Below, piece by piece: positions 48,745 through 61,386 of a DNA stretch of 64,000 nucleotides. The DNA lies in assembly GCA_933207985.1 (NCBI GenBank), contig OW240921.1, positions 118,626,796 through 118,690,795 on the forward strand, read 5' to 3'. This DNA comes from Pelobates cultripes (taxonomy: Eukaryota > Chordata > Amphibia > Anura > Pelobatidae). The notes under the pieces are model-generated. The model did no database searches. It worked only from the letters and a program-made list of their open reading frames with translations, and was not told the origin of the DNA. How positions within the stretch are numbered: position 1 is the stretch's first letter; every line of letters starts with the position of its first letter. The position numbers and the translations under genes are program-made.

Positions 48745-49389
48745 TCACCTACACACATACAGCACATACACAGCACACACACACATACACAGCACCAACA
48801 CACATACAGCACACACACACACACACATACACAGCACCCACACACAGCACCCACCCACACACAGCACCCACCCACACACAGCACCCACACACATACAGCA
48901 CCCACAGACATACACAGCACCCACAGACATACACAGCACCCACACACATACACAGCACCCACACACATACACAGCACCAACACACATACACAGCACCAAC
49001 ACACATACACAGCACCAACACACATACAGCACCCTCACACATACAGCACCCACACACATACAGCACCCACACAAACACACACAGCACCCTTACACACAGC
49101 ACCCTCACACACAGCACACATACAGCACCCTCACACACACACACACAGCACACTAAAAGTACCCTCACAAACACAAACAGGACCCTAACAAACACACACA
49201 CACACACACACACAGCACACTACCAGTACTCTCACACACAAACAGCACCTTCACACACAGTACATTAACAGCACCCTCACAAGCGCGCACACACAAACAC
49301 CCTCACCCACATAGCACACTACCAGCACCGTCACACACACATCACACTAACCGCACCCTCACACAGCACACACACACACACACACAGCA

Positions 49390-49426
<37 letters not shown>

Positions 49427-49480
49427 ATATATATACACACATATATATATACATACATACATATATATATATATATGCAG
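48745..49480. repeat. CA-rich array (acacatacacagcaccc units) inside element E
   Basis: Units of 14-20 bp with cacacatacagcacccacac, passing into tg then ta dinucleotide runs (49385-49480). Frames on both strands (His/Thr-rich or Cys/Val-rich) are artefacts. Confidence 0.9.
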
Positions 49481-49666
49481 CGTGTGCTTGTGCTTTAGGG
49501 TGCACACCCTAATGCAATAGGCTGCAAACGTCTATGATTGTCAGTGCATGTTGGGTTAGCCTGTGTCACTGTCAGTGTATGGTGGGTCAGTCTATGTCAC
49601 TGTCAGTGCATGTTGGGTAGCTTGTGTCACTGTCAGTGTATGGTGGGTCAGTCTGTGTCACTAATC

Positions 49667-50027
49667 TGCGTCTTGGGCCCTCACAAATTACCAGGGAGCC
49701 ATGACGACACAATCTCAGGCCCCTCCCGTAAGATGGTCATGTAGGACACAGCCATCATTTTAACTATTGTTGACTGATTGACTGATTTATTCTGCAGCTA
49801 GTGTCTCTGTGCTCTGGAGACCTCTCTATAGCGAGTCAGTTCCAGTAAGGACGCGCTCTGCAAGGCTTTGAATACTTTACTATGACAGAGGTTAGAACTT
49901 TAGCAATTTCCACTTTTCCTCCTTTATAATCCGTCATGTACTATTACCCACGGTATCACAAACATACATCACTTATCCTAAATTGACAATGCAAGTCGCT
50001 ATTTTTTTATTTTGCATGTCACCGTCA
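49667..50027. repeat. 361-bp duplicated segment, copy 2, inside the 31-bp array
   Basis: Direct copy of 47201-47559 at about 94% identity. Array units border it on both sides (ctgtgtcactaatctgcgtc before, gcctgtgtaactgtcagtgc after). Confidence 0.92.
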
Positions 50028-52365
50028 GCCTGTGTAACTGTCAGTGCATGGTGGGTTAGCCTTTGTCACTGTCTGTGTATGGTGGGTCAGTCTGGGTCAC
50101 TGGTTTGAGTCTTGTAAGTCAGTGTGTGTCACTGTCAGTGTATGGTGGGTCAGTCTGTGTCGCTATCAGTGTTTGGTGGGTTAGCCTGTGTCACTGTCTG
50201 TGTATGGTGTGTCAGACTGCGTCACTGATCTGAGTCTTGTAAGTCAGTGTGTGTCACTGTTTGTGTATGGTGGGTTAGTCTGTGTAGGCATCCGTGTCTG
50301 GTGGGTTATTTTGTGTAACTGTCAGTGTATGGTGGGTCAGTCTGTGTCACTGATCTGAGTCTTGTAAGTCAGTGTGTGACACTGTTTGTGTATGGTGGGT
50401 CAGTCTGTGTCGGTATCCGTGTCTGGTGGGTCAGTATGTGTCACTGTATGGTGGGTCAGTCTGTGTCGGCATCCGTGTCTGGTGGGTCAGTATGTGTCAT
50501 TGTATGGCGGGTCAGTCTGTGTCGGCATCCGTGTGTGGTGGGTCAGTATGTGTCACTGTATGGCGGGTCAGTCTGTGTCGGCATCCGTGTCTGGTGGGTT
50601 ATTTTGTGTAACTGTCAGTGTATGGTGGGTGTCTGTGTCTCAATGTCTGCTGGGTTAGACTGGGTCACTATCAGTATATGGTGGGTCAATATATTCTGCT
50701 ATCAGTGTACGGTAGATTAGTCTGTGTTGCTATCAGTTTCTGGTGGGTTATTTTGTGTAACTGTCAGTGAATGGAGAGTATGTCTGTGTCTCAGTGTCTG
50801 GTGGGACAGTCTGTGTTGCTATCAGTGTTTGGTGGGACAGTCTGTGTTGCTATCAGTGTCTGGTGGGTCGGTCTGTGTTGCTATCAGTGTCTGGTGGGAC
50901 AGTCAGTGTTGCTATCAGTGTCTGGTGGGTCGGTCTGTGTTGCTATCAGTGTTTGGTGGGACAGTCTGTGTTGCTATCAGTGTCTGGTGGGACAGTCTGT
51001 GTTGCTATCAGTGTCTGGTGGGTCGGTCTGTGTTGCTATCAGTGTTTGGTGGGACAGTCTGTGTTGTTATCAGTGTCTGGTGGGACAGTCAGTGTTGCTA
51101 TCAGTGTCTGGTGGGTCGGTCTGTGTTGCTATCAGTGTTTGGTGGGACAGTCTGTGTTGCTATCAGTGTCTGGTGGGACAGTCAGTGTTGCTATCAGTGT
51201 CTGGTGGGACAGTCTGTGTTGCTATCAGTGTCTGGTGGGTCGGTCTGTGTTGCTATCAGTGTCTGGTGGGACAGTCTGTGTTGCTATCAGTGTCTGGTGG
51301 GACAGTCTGTGTTGCTATCAGTGTCTGGTGGGACAGTCTGTGTTGCTATCAGTGTCTGGTGGGACAGTCTGTGTTGCTATCAGTGTCTGGTGGGTCGGTC
51401 TGTGTTGCTATCAGTGTCTGGTGGGTCGGTCTGTGTTGCTATCAGTGTCTGGTGGGACAGTCTGTGTTGCTATCAGTGTTTGGTGGGACAGTCTGTGTTG
51501 CTATCAGTGTCTGGTGGGACAGTCTGTGTTGCTATCAGTGTCTGGTGGGTCGGTCTGTGTTGCTATCAGTGTTTGGTGGGACAGTCTGTGTTGCTATCAG
51601 TGTCTGGTGGGACAGTCTGTGTTGCTATCAGTGTCTGGTGGGTCGGTCTGTGTTGCTATCAGTGTCTGGTGGGACAGTCTGTGTTGCTATCAGTGTCTGG
51701 TGGGACAGTCTGTGTTGCTATCAGTGTCTGGTGGGACAGTCTGTGTTGCTATCAGTGTCTGGTGGGTCGGTCTGTGTTGCTATCAGTGTTTGGTGGGACA
51801 GTCTGTGTTGCTATCAGTGTCTGGTGGGACAGTCAGTGTTGCTATCAGTGTCTGGTGGGACAGTCTGTGTTGCTATCAGTGTCTGGTGGGTCGGTCTGTG
51901 TTGCTATCAGTGTCTGGTGGGACAGTCTGTGTTGCTATCAGTGTCTGGTGGGACAGTCTGTGTTGCTATCAGTGTCTGGTGGGACAGTCTGTGTTGCTAT
52001 CAGTGTCTGGTGGGACAGTCTGTGTTGCTATCAGTGTCTGGTGGGTCGGTCTGTGTTGCTATCAGTGTCTGGTGGGTCGGTCTGTGTTGCTATCAGTGTC
52101 TGGTGGGTCGGTCTGTGTTGCTATCAGTGTCTGGTGGGTCGGTCTGTGTTGCTATCAGTGTCTGGTGGGACAGTCTGTGTTGCTATCAGTGTCTGGTGGG
52201 ACAGTCTGTGTTGCTATCAGTGTCTGGTGGGACAGTCTGTGTTGCTATCAGTGTCTGGTGGGACAGTCTGTGTTGCTATCAGTGTCTGGTGGGTCGGTCT
52301 GTGTTGCTATCAGTGTTTGGTGGGACAGTCTGTGTTGCTATCAGTGTTTGGTGGGCTAGTCTGTT

Positions 52366-52839
52366 TCGCAGTGTCAAAACAATGAAAATTGTAAAAATTA
52401 TGAAATGCACTTGTCTACAGCTTACTGTTTCATGATTGAAACCTCTAGGAGTGTAATAAGTTACATATTTAAATCATAAAATATTTCAATATATTTTGAT
52501 GCTCTGTCTGGGGGGTGGACAGGTAAAAGCAGTTACAGTGGGATGAAAGTGACTATGAAAAAGGCTAAATATCCAAAAAAAAAAAAAAAAGGCTCGGGTC
52601 TCTCATGTAAGTTCCAGTTGGAGGAGGTTACGGCTCCTGTTAGTGCTATGAGTAAGGAGTGATTGCAACGTTTCCATGATAGCGGAAAAATAATAATAAT
52701 AATAATTGAACTATAGCAAATACTGGTAAACCACAAAATAAAATAAAGTAAAAAAAATAGAATAGTTACTAGTTATTTGTTTTATGTAATAGTATACTTT
52801 ATTACTCATAGAGTAAGTGTTAATACATGTAATCAGCTG
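52366..52839. other. intronic sequence, nothing recognised
   Basis: Holds a poly(A) run at 52576-52591 and a short aat repeat near 52690. No exon seen. Confidence 0.5.
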
Positions 52840-52962
52840 ATGACCTCCAGCTTGTAAGCTGTTTGAGCCAGGTCCTTATCTACCTATCGTTCCTGTAACA
52901 TTTTGTAATTCTCTCATTTATTGTTAAATTTCTCGCTTTATAAAATATTGTAAAGACTGGTT
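52840..52962 (+). mobile_element. L2-type LINE 3' tail fragment
   Basis: Reads cagcttgtaagctgtttgag, ccaggtccttatctacc, gttcctgtaacattttgtaa and attgtaaagactgg. It matches the order of motifs in the L2 tail at 7460-7590 but lacks the ggcgttatataaat end. Confidence 0.65.
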
Positions 52963-53876
52963 AAGTCTCTCTCCTATGATTTGCATGGTTTGTCATAAAG
53001 AGATATTTATTTGCTTTTCATGCGAACACAGCTCTTCGAAGGTGGCTTACAGCCAGTTATGCGTATCCTTCCAGGCCAATAGATCATCAAGCAATAACAT
53101 TAATAAGCGGCTGTCAAAGCAGATGTCTTTTATGTGGATTAATTACGAAAACAACAAAATAAATGAAGTAATTGTTAGTCTAGATTAATAAAATTGAGTG
53201 CTATGTAAATAGATTAAATACATTATCAAACGGTGCAAACGTGCTAAAGTCACGGCCTGCAGCATTAGTCTTTTAGTAAAGGATTTGGCCCACTTACACC
53301 AAGCAGTGCTTCTGCATAAATCCCTTTTTATTGAAATCAATAGAAGTGATTTGACTCGGCAGAGAGGCTGGGGCCCTGTGTTGTTGCCGGCTGCTCAGTT
53401 TTGTAGTAAAAGACATGCGTTCCAGTATATTTTAAGATCACCAATAAAAATAATGATGGATCAACTAAAATAGCTTCTGTCTTTACACAGGCCGTATGTC
53501 TTTACAACTGCTGATTGGAAAGTGTTCGCCGTGAACTTGTGCCCTCTCTGCAAATATCGTTACCTTCCAACCAGGCTGAAACAAGTTCAGCTCTGCAGAT
53601 AAAACCGGCTGACAACATGCCGCAAGGTCAGGAGTTGCAAGACGAAAACAGATTTAACTTATTTTAAAGAATCTCTACCAATTAAACAAATAATAATAAA
53701 TCTGAGTCTATAAAAAACAAACATTATTTGTGCTTTTTTCATGGATTTAAACAACACGTGTGATGAAGGCATCATTGGGTGAGTACCATTTCACCTTTAC
53801 ATTGTGACAACTGAACTGCTAGCAGACACATAGCTTTAATAATATTCCTATCCGTGTCCTTCCCTTGCAGACATTA
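52963..53876. other. intronic sequence, nothing recognised
   Basis: Unique AT-rich sequence, no feature recognised. Confidence 0.5.
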
Positions 53877-54215
53877 CTACAACACCACTGGCATAGCAGG
53901 AATGGGCTACAAGCACAACACCACTGGCATAGCAGGAATGGGCTACAAGCACGACACCACTGGCATAGCAGTAATGGGCCACAAGCATGACACCACTGGC
54001 ATAGTACTAATGAGCTACAAGCATGACACCACTGGTCTAGCAGTAATGGGCTACAGGCATGGTACCACTGGCATAGCAGTAATGAGCAACAAGCAGGACA
54101 CCACTGGCATAGCAGTAATGAGCTACAAGCATGACACCACTGGCATAACAGTAATGGGCTACAAGCATGACACCACTGGCATAGCAGTAATGGGCTATAC
54201 ACATGACGCCACTGC
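53877..54215. repeat. 36-bp minisatellite, about 9 copies
   Basis: The unit contains acaccactggcatagcagta and atgggctacaagcatg. Copies differ by a few bases. Open frames of 139 (plus) and 158 residues (minus) arise because 36 is a multiple of three. Confidence 0.93.
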
Positions 54216-55233
54216 CTTGTACTGTGGGACAACCACACATCCACTGTGCCAGTCATCTTGGAGGAGAAGATGATGGTCAGATAAGTATATTTCAATATTA
54301 TTTATTTATTCATGAAATACCTAATAAATTGCTCTATATATAATATAATTTACAGGTATGTCTGCCAAAAGGTTTGTGGAACAGGTTTTTCAGAGGTTTT
54401 CCATAGAGGGAGCATAACATTTATGAGTGGAGATTCAGCTACGCAATTTACAGATAAGTTAAAAATCTAGTGTGTGAAATAGATAAGGATTTCAAACATC
54501 TAGACTGTCTAAATAAATACCCCCAAAAATAAATAAAAGATACATTCTACGTAAATTCAAACCAAGATTGTTGTGAAAAACTTGCTTTTATCAAGTTGTG
54601 TGGTCGTATTAGGAACAGGGCTATAGGTCTATGAAGCCATTAGTTATGTTAATTTGTTACAATGTGTCTACGTTACTCTTGTACTTATTATAATGTGTAT
54701 TTGTCCTCAATTAAAAATTTAAAAAAAAAAACTATAAAAAAATGACAAAAGTTACAAAAGGAGGCAATTGAAGTGCTGTTTTCCGGCAGGCAGGGATGTC
54801 TGACGTAATAGATTAGATCTGAACATGCAGCCAAGTAAACAGATGTAGGCGGTAAGGCCCATTGCCTCTTCAGAAGGTCCTTGAGCTGCACTGGGAGTAA
54901 GTGGAACTGTCTTAGACAGCGCCACAAATCCTCCGAAAAAGGAACTGAGACTGTGCTCCTTGACAAAGTCTGTGAATATTTATATCACCTCATAAAAACG
55001 CAAGTGTGAAATTCGTATGACTAATGACCGGCAAAATCATTCCTTCTAATACCTTCACATACTATAATCCATTCATTTTCCTTTTTCTATTTAATAGAAG
55101 GAAAAAATAAAACTTATGGGGTTTGGAAGCCAAACACAGATGCATCAGTGAGAGATGACATGTAATATAGTCTGAATCCATATTTTACTAGTGTTTTAGC
55201 GGCTTTCTGAATTATCTGCTCATTATTCATTTA
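54216..55233. other. intronic sequence, nothing recognised
   Basis: AT-rich unique sequence; no exon or repeat family recognised. Confidence 0.5.
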
Positions 55234-56596
<1,363 letters not shown>

Positions 56597-56597
56597 G

Positions 56598-56960
56598 AAA
56601 GGGATACTCCAAGCACCATAACCACTGCAGTGTGCAGTAGTGGTTATGGTGCCAGGAGTACCCTGGAACTACCCATTGTAAGTAGTCAAATTGTTTTAGA
56701 AGGGTTTTACTTGTAACGTGGGGTCTGTTGGGCACCACACCCCAGCCCCACTACCACTATCTGAGTGAGAACTGTGCCCATAACCACTGCACAAACCAAA
56801 TCTCTCCTCTGGTATTTGCTGGACAAAATGGCTCTTTTTCTGATATATTGGCCTGCACTTTACGGTTATACTTTTCTGTGAATTTCTAATAGCAGGAAAA
56901 CATTTTGGACACAATTGTGTCCATTGTGAATGCATTTGGTTTCCACAACTCTACCAGAAT
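56598..56960. mobile_element. hairpin MITE (aagcaccataaccactgcag), right end uncertain
   Basis: Starts aaagggatactccaagcacc. The first 65 bp form a hairpin: ccataaccactgca pairs with tgcagtagtggttatgg. Related fragments lie at 39086 and, less closely, near 10797 and 12165. The right boundary was placed before the next array. Confidence 0.55.
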
Positions 56961-56989
56961 TACAAGCAAGTCAGTGATATTTAAAGGGT

Positions 56990-57530
56990 ACTAGATATCT
57001 GGAATAGCTTTCCAGTGGAAGCAGTAAGGACAGGCAGTGCTATAGAAAGGGTAGTGGATACATGTAATAGCCTTCCAGTGGAAGCAGTAACAGTGATATA
57101 GAAAGGGTGGTAGATACCTGGAATAGCCTTCCAGTGGGAGCAGTAACAGTGATATAGAAAGGGTAGTAGATACCTGGAATAACCTTCCAGTGGGAGCAGT
57201 AACAGTGATATAGAAAGGGTAGTAGATACCTGGAATAGCCTTCCAGTGGGAGCAGTAACAGTGATATAGAAAGGGTAGTAGATACCTGGAATAGCCTTCC
57301 AGTGGGAGCAGTAACAGTGATATAGAAAGGGTAGTAGATACCTGGAATAGCCTCCCAGTGGGAGCAGTAACAGTGATATAGAAAGGGTAGTAGATACCTG
57401 GAATAGCCTCCCAGTGGGAGCAGTAACAGTGATATAGAAAGGGTAGTAGATATCTGTAATAGCTTTCCAGTGGGAGCAGTAAAGGCTTATAGTGATATAG
57501 AAAGAGCAGTAGGTACACATAACGCATTTC
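56990..57530. repeat. 56-bp minisatellite derived from LINE coding sequence
   Basis: The unit contains cagtaacagtgatatagaaa, gggtagtagatacctgg and aatagccttccagtgggag; about 9-10 copies. In one plus frame each unit reads RVVDTWNSLPVGAV and then a stop; this matches the WNSLPEEVV block of CR1-type reverse transcriptase seen in the copy at 24334-25276. The edges (57000-57060 and 57480-57600) are more LINE-like than the middle. The minus-strand frames of 179 and 187 residues are artefacts. Confidence 0.85.
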
Positions 57531-59597
57531 TAGTGGAATAGTCATAGTGAACACATTAATGGAATTAAGAAAGCTCTGGATGTGTACAACCTATCCTAAA
57601 GAACAAAACATTAAAATTAATCTGAGGTTTCAAAGCGAGTCATTGAGGTAACGGGATTGATTCGTCCACTGATTTCACATTAAATAAATAAAGCTCGTGT
57701 CTGCATAATGTAGACACACGTACGTTTAACTGTGACAGCAGGCAGTATGGGAGAAGACAAAAAAATGTAAAAAAACAAGAAACAACCTTTTCTTTGTAAT
57801 TAATAGCAGCAGCTTAATCAAATTGTGAATCATTAATAAATCGTACAAATGAAACTCATTTTAGCATGTCAACTGTTCGAACAGAAAAATATGCAGCGAT
57901 GTGTGATTTAACCCTTAAGGACTCTGTGCTATCCAGTGATATTTTACAGTCCTGGTTTTCTCACCTGAATTATATTCTCTTTGGGGACGTTAGATTCAAA
58001 TAAGGAAAATTAGTTAATCATTATCACTTCGTGTGTATTTATACCCCTAAGAATATATAGCCCAGCTATCAGCACCTTCCGTACGTCTGAATTGTCTTGC
58101 TGCAACTACTCGTTTTAAATCCACTTGTTGAACAGCGCAGCAGTGTGACAGCGTTTTATAAATAATACAAATTAGAGGAACTTTCCTAATTTTTGGGATG
58201 GCTAGCACATGCCGCCCCTATAAAGATATCCACGAAACACAAATATGAGAATATTAGCACAGTTTCTCAGTGGATGAAGAGTAGAGGAATGTTGCCAAAA
58301 GAGTTAAATCGCGTTTTACTCCAAATTAGCAATATATCTATTGGACACATTCTGTTCAAGTGAGAATTTACTCACATATGTTTTTTTTTGTGAATGGTGT
58401 TTAAAAGATTGTACTATTAATAAGTGCTATAACAATATATTTACTAACTGCCATTTAACTGCGCCAGCAGAGGCCAGCCGCGAATTACAATAAATTAGTG
58501 ACAGCGATGGGGCTAAAACGCGCTAACTTATTGAAGGAGATAATTGATACTCAAGATAATTTCTCCCCATCAGATCTGTAATGGCAGCAGGCAGGCAGAT
58601 ACTAAGTTATTTTTGTCCAATATTGATTCTTGAGCACTGACTACCTTTTCTGATAGGTCAGCGTTTGAAACGGCTGCGGGGAGACTCTCAGTTGCCATTA
58701 CGAGGGCTCTCTGCGGAGTAAGATGGATGATCCCAGAAGGGACGAGTGATAGAGATGCTTCTGGCATTACAAGAAACATTCATCAAGTCTCCTAGCCCTG
58801 CCAGCCGCGGTTTTAATCACTCGGACCCAGCTTCGCTCTCCCAATATTCGTCATGTGCTGAAAGCTAAAGTCCACTCATTACGGCTTCGTCAATCGTTAA
58901 GGGAAACTCACAAACTACACACGGAAAAGACGACTCTGGGTTTCTTGAAAAGCTGGAGGCTTAAAGACTAGAGAAGTGAGCAAACTAACTTTAGAATGAT
59001 AGAAATGTAACAAATGGGAACTGCTAACTCCCCGTGATTATACAATTATGTTTACTTATCTCCTATATAAGCCAAATCAGTGTTTGTGAGTTCTGAAAAA
59101 TAACATTAAATGTTGAAAACTATCGTATTTATCTAAATTCTGGGACTGAGCGGCTACGTCTTGGTTCCCTGTCAATCATTGCTATAATCTCTGTCTATTT
59201 CATTGACCATAGGATGTGAAGGTCAAAAACTGAAAGATTGGGAGAGATTTATCAATATCTAAAAAATGGTGCAAAAAGACAAATGCCCTGAGATATATTT
59301 GAAATGTACTACACTGGAAATGGTAAACATATATTTAAATGAAATGGAAAATAATTCAGTTGGACAATATTTCCAGTTTGGACTTTTTTGATCTAGAACA
59401 GGGGCCAACATTCTATGGCATGTGGGCCATGCACGGTACTGAAGGCTACCAGAGACAAACAGGTTCTGGCCTATCAGGTGTCCAAGTTGGACTCCAGATA
59501 TCTGCTAGTGCAAACCGAGCGGTGATTGCAGGTGATGAGGGACACTTTACTCATTGCTGGACTTGGAAGAAGTGACCTGGGATCACTTCCTCCCCAC
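57531..59597. other. low-repeat intronic stretch
   Basis: The first ~60 bp are a LINE remnant (attaagaaagctctggatgt). Beyond that no repeat or exon is recognised. Segment 58440-58760 has balanced composition and could be conserved non-coding sequence. Confidence 0.4.
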
Positions 59598-61386
59598 CAG
59601 GGCTGCCATCAGGGGATGACAACCATGACGGTTGTCATGGGCCTGGCAGTCCTGGGAGACCTGGCCACCCGGCCCCACATTCCCCGATCTGTAGCGTCGG
59701 AACTGTGGCTGGTGCAGCTGCACCGGGGCAAGCATGCTGATGGGGCCCAGTGGGTGCCCCATGAATTTAGGGCCACCCGATGGGCAGATATCTTTAGGGG
59801 CGGGGGCAGCGCTGCAGCACTTTAATAGCGCGACTGGGTCACTTTAACAATGACAACCACAACTAGTGCTGGGAGGAAGTGATGGACGGTCCTCCCAGCT
59901 TCCTCCACGCGGGGGAAAGGGGAAAACCAGGCAGACTCCCAACAGCCCATCCTCCTGCACCCAAAAGGTAAAAAATATTTGAAAAGAAATCCAGGAGGGT
60001 GGCTAAAAAATGAGCTGCATGTGTGTGTATGTCAGTATGTATTTGTCTGTATGTATGTCAGTATGTGTGTGTGTGTCTGTATGTATATGTCTGTCTGTAT
60101 GTTAGTATGTATGTGTGAGTGTGTGTCTGTATGTACGTCTATCTGTATGTCATTAAGTATGTGTGTGTCTGTTTGTAAGTCTGTATGTCAGTATTTGTGT
60201 ATGTATGCTGTATGTATGTATGTCAGTGTGTGTGTGTCTGTATGTATGTCAGCACCTGTGTTTCAGTATGTGTTTGTGTCAGTACATGTGTGTCAGTATG
60301 TATGTGTGCATGGCAGTATGTGTGTCAGGAATGTTTGTGTGTATCAGTGTGTCAATGTGTGTGTATTCTGTGTCCATGTGTATGAGTGTCTCTGTGTTAC
60401 TATGTGTCATTGTGTGTGTATATCTGTGTCGTGTCTGTATTTGTGTGTGTGTCAGTGTGTGTGTCTCTGTGTCTGTATTTGCATGTGTGTCAGTATGTGT
60501 GCCTGTGTATCTGTGTGTGTATATGTATAGAATGTTTGTGTGTATCAGTGTGTTGATGGGTGTGTATTCTGTGTCCATGTGTATGAGTGTTTCTGTATCT
60601 GTGTGTCAGTGTGGGTATATATTTTTGTGTGTGTGTAACTATGTGTCGTGTGTGTGTGTCTGCTTGTGTATCTGTGTGTCAGTGTGTGTATCTGTGTGTC
60701 AGTGTGTGTATCTCTGTGTTGTGTCTGTATTTGCATATGTATCTGTGTGTCAGTGTGTGTATCTCTGTGTCTGTATTTGTCTGTGTATCTGTGTGTCAGT
60801 GTGTGTATCCCTGTGTCTGTATTTGCGTGTGTCAGTGTGTGTGTCTGTGTATCTGTGTGTGCATATGTATAAGTGCGTGTGTGGAAGTGTATACACTGGA
60901 AGTGTATACACCACAAACAAATGTGTGCCTCTATTCAAACAGTGACATTCACACACATACTCCATAAAAAACATGCTTACATTCCAAAAAAATTTGTGTG
61001 TATACATACACACATACATATATACACATACATACACACATATATACGTATATAGAAATTTGCACAAATACATAAATAAATAATTACCAGGTGCTTGTAA
61101 TCCACAATAAGGGAGAAACAACCTTTACATCGATGTTTCAGTTTGGCTAGCTAGCAAACTTTCATCATCCACTACACACACTCACTGCATCCACTACACA
61201 TGCACTAACACACACCGTGTCCACTTTACACACACTGCATCCAATACATAAACACACCTTATCTCCACTTTACACACATTGTGCATGGGCTTAGAGGCAT
61301 ATCCTGTGGGCGAGTTTGGAGGAAAGTCCCCGGGGGCCCAGATCTTGAGCGGTGTTAGGGGCCCCAAAATTTATATGGCAGTCCTG
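59598..61386. mobile_element. hAT-like non-autonomous DNA transposon F
   Basis: Left end CAGGGCTGCCAT and reversed right end CAGGACTGCCAT agree at 11 of 12. Flanks cctccccac (59589-59597) and cctcccgcac (61387-61396) look like a decayed 8-bp target duplication. A hairpin with 9-bp arms (atgacaacc/ggttgtcat, 59616-59638) lies near the left end. The interior is a TG-rich array. No transposase. Confidence 0.65.
60015..60900. repeat. TGTGTCTGTAT/CAGTATG-rich array inside element F
   Basis: Irregular units like the array in element B (tgtgtgtctgtatgtatgtc, gtcagtgtgtgtatctctg). Cys/Val-rich frames on the plus strand and His/Thr-rich frames on the minus strand are artefacts. Confidence 0.9.

Larger units (their letters stand above)
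48329..49536. mobile_element. hAT-like non-autonomous DNA transposon E
   Basis: It has a perfect 8-bp target duplication, attgtcag (48321-48328 and 49537-49544), made from the 31-bp array it entered. The left end CATAGGCGTGCGCA and reversed right end CATAGACGTTTGCA agree at 11 of 14. The left third is very GC-rich and contains two strong palindromes; the rest is a CA-rich array ending in ta/tg runs. No transposase. Confidence 0.85.
48155..52365. repeat. 31-bp minisatellite, interrupted twice
   Basis: Array parts are 48155-48328, 49545-49666 and 50028-52365; they are separated by a hAT-like element and by copy 2 of a duplicated segment. Early units read gtcactgtcagtgtatggt, gggtcagtctgt; from 50800 they become a uniform gttgctatcagtgtctgg, tgggacagtctgt with a gggtcggtctgt variant, about 50 copies. 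A longer variant containing cactgatctgagtcttgtaa occurs at 50098, 50222 and 50348. Since 31 is not a multiple of three and the unit has no stop in any plus frame, three frames of over 500 residues stay open together. They are not genes. Confidence 0.95.

Noticed and set aside
50724..52435. Three overlapping 530-554-residue Cys/Trp/Val-rich frames
   Set aside because: Pure translation of the 31-bp array in three frames; the only non-repeat part is a short tail.
56981..57554. Minus-strand frames of 179 and 187 residues
   Set aside because: Antisense translation of the 56-bp array derived from a LINE.
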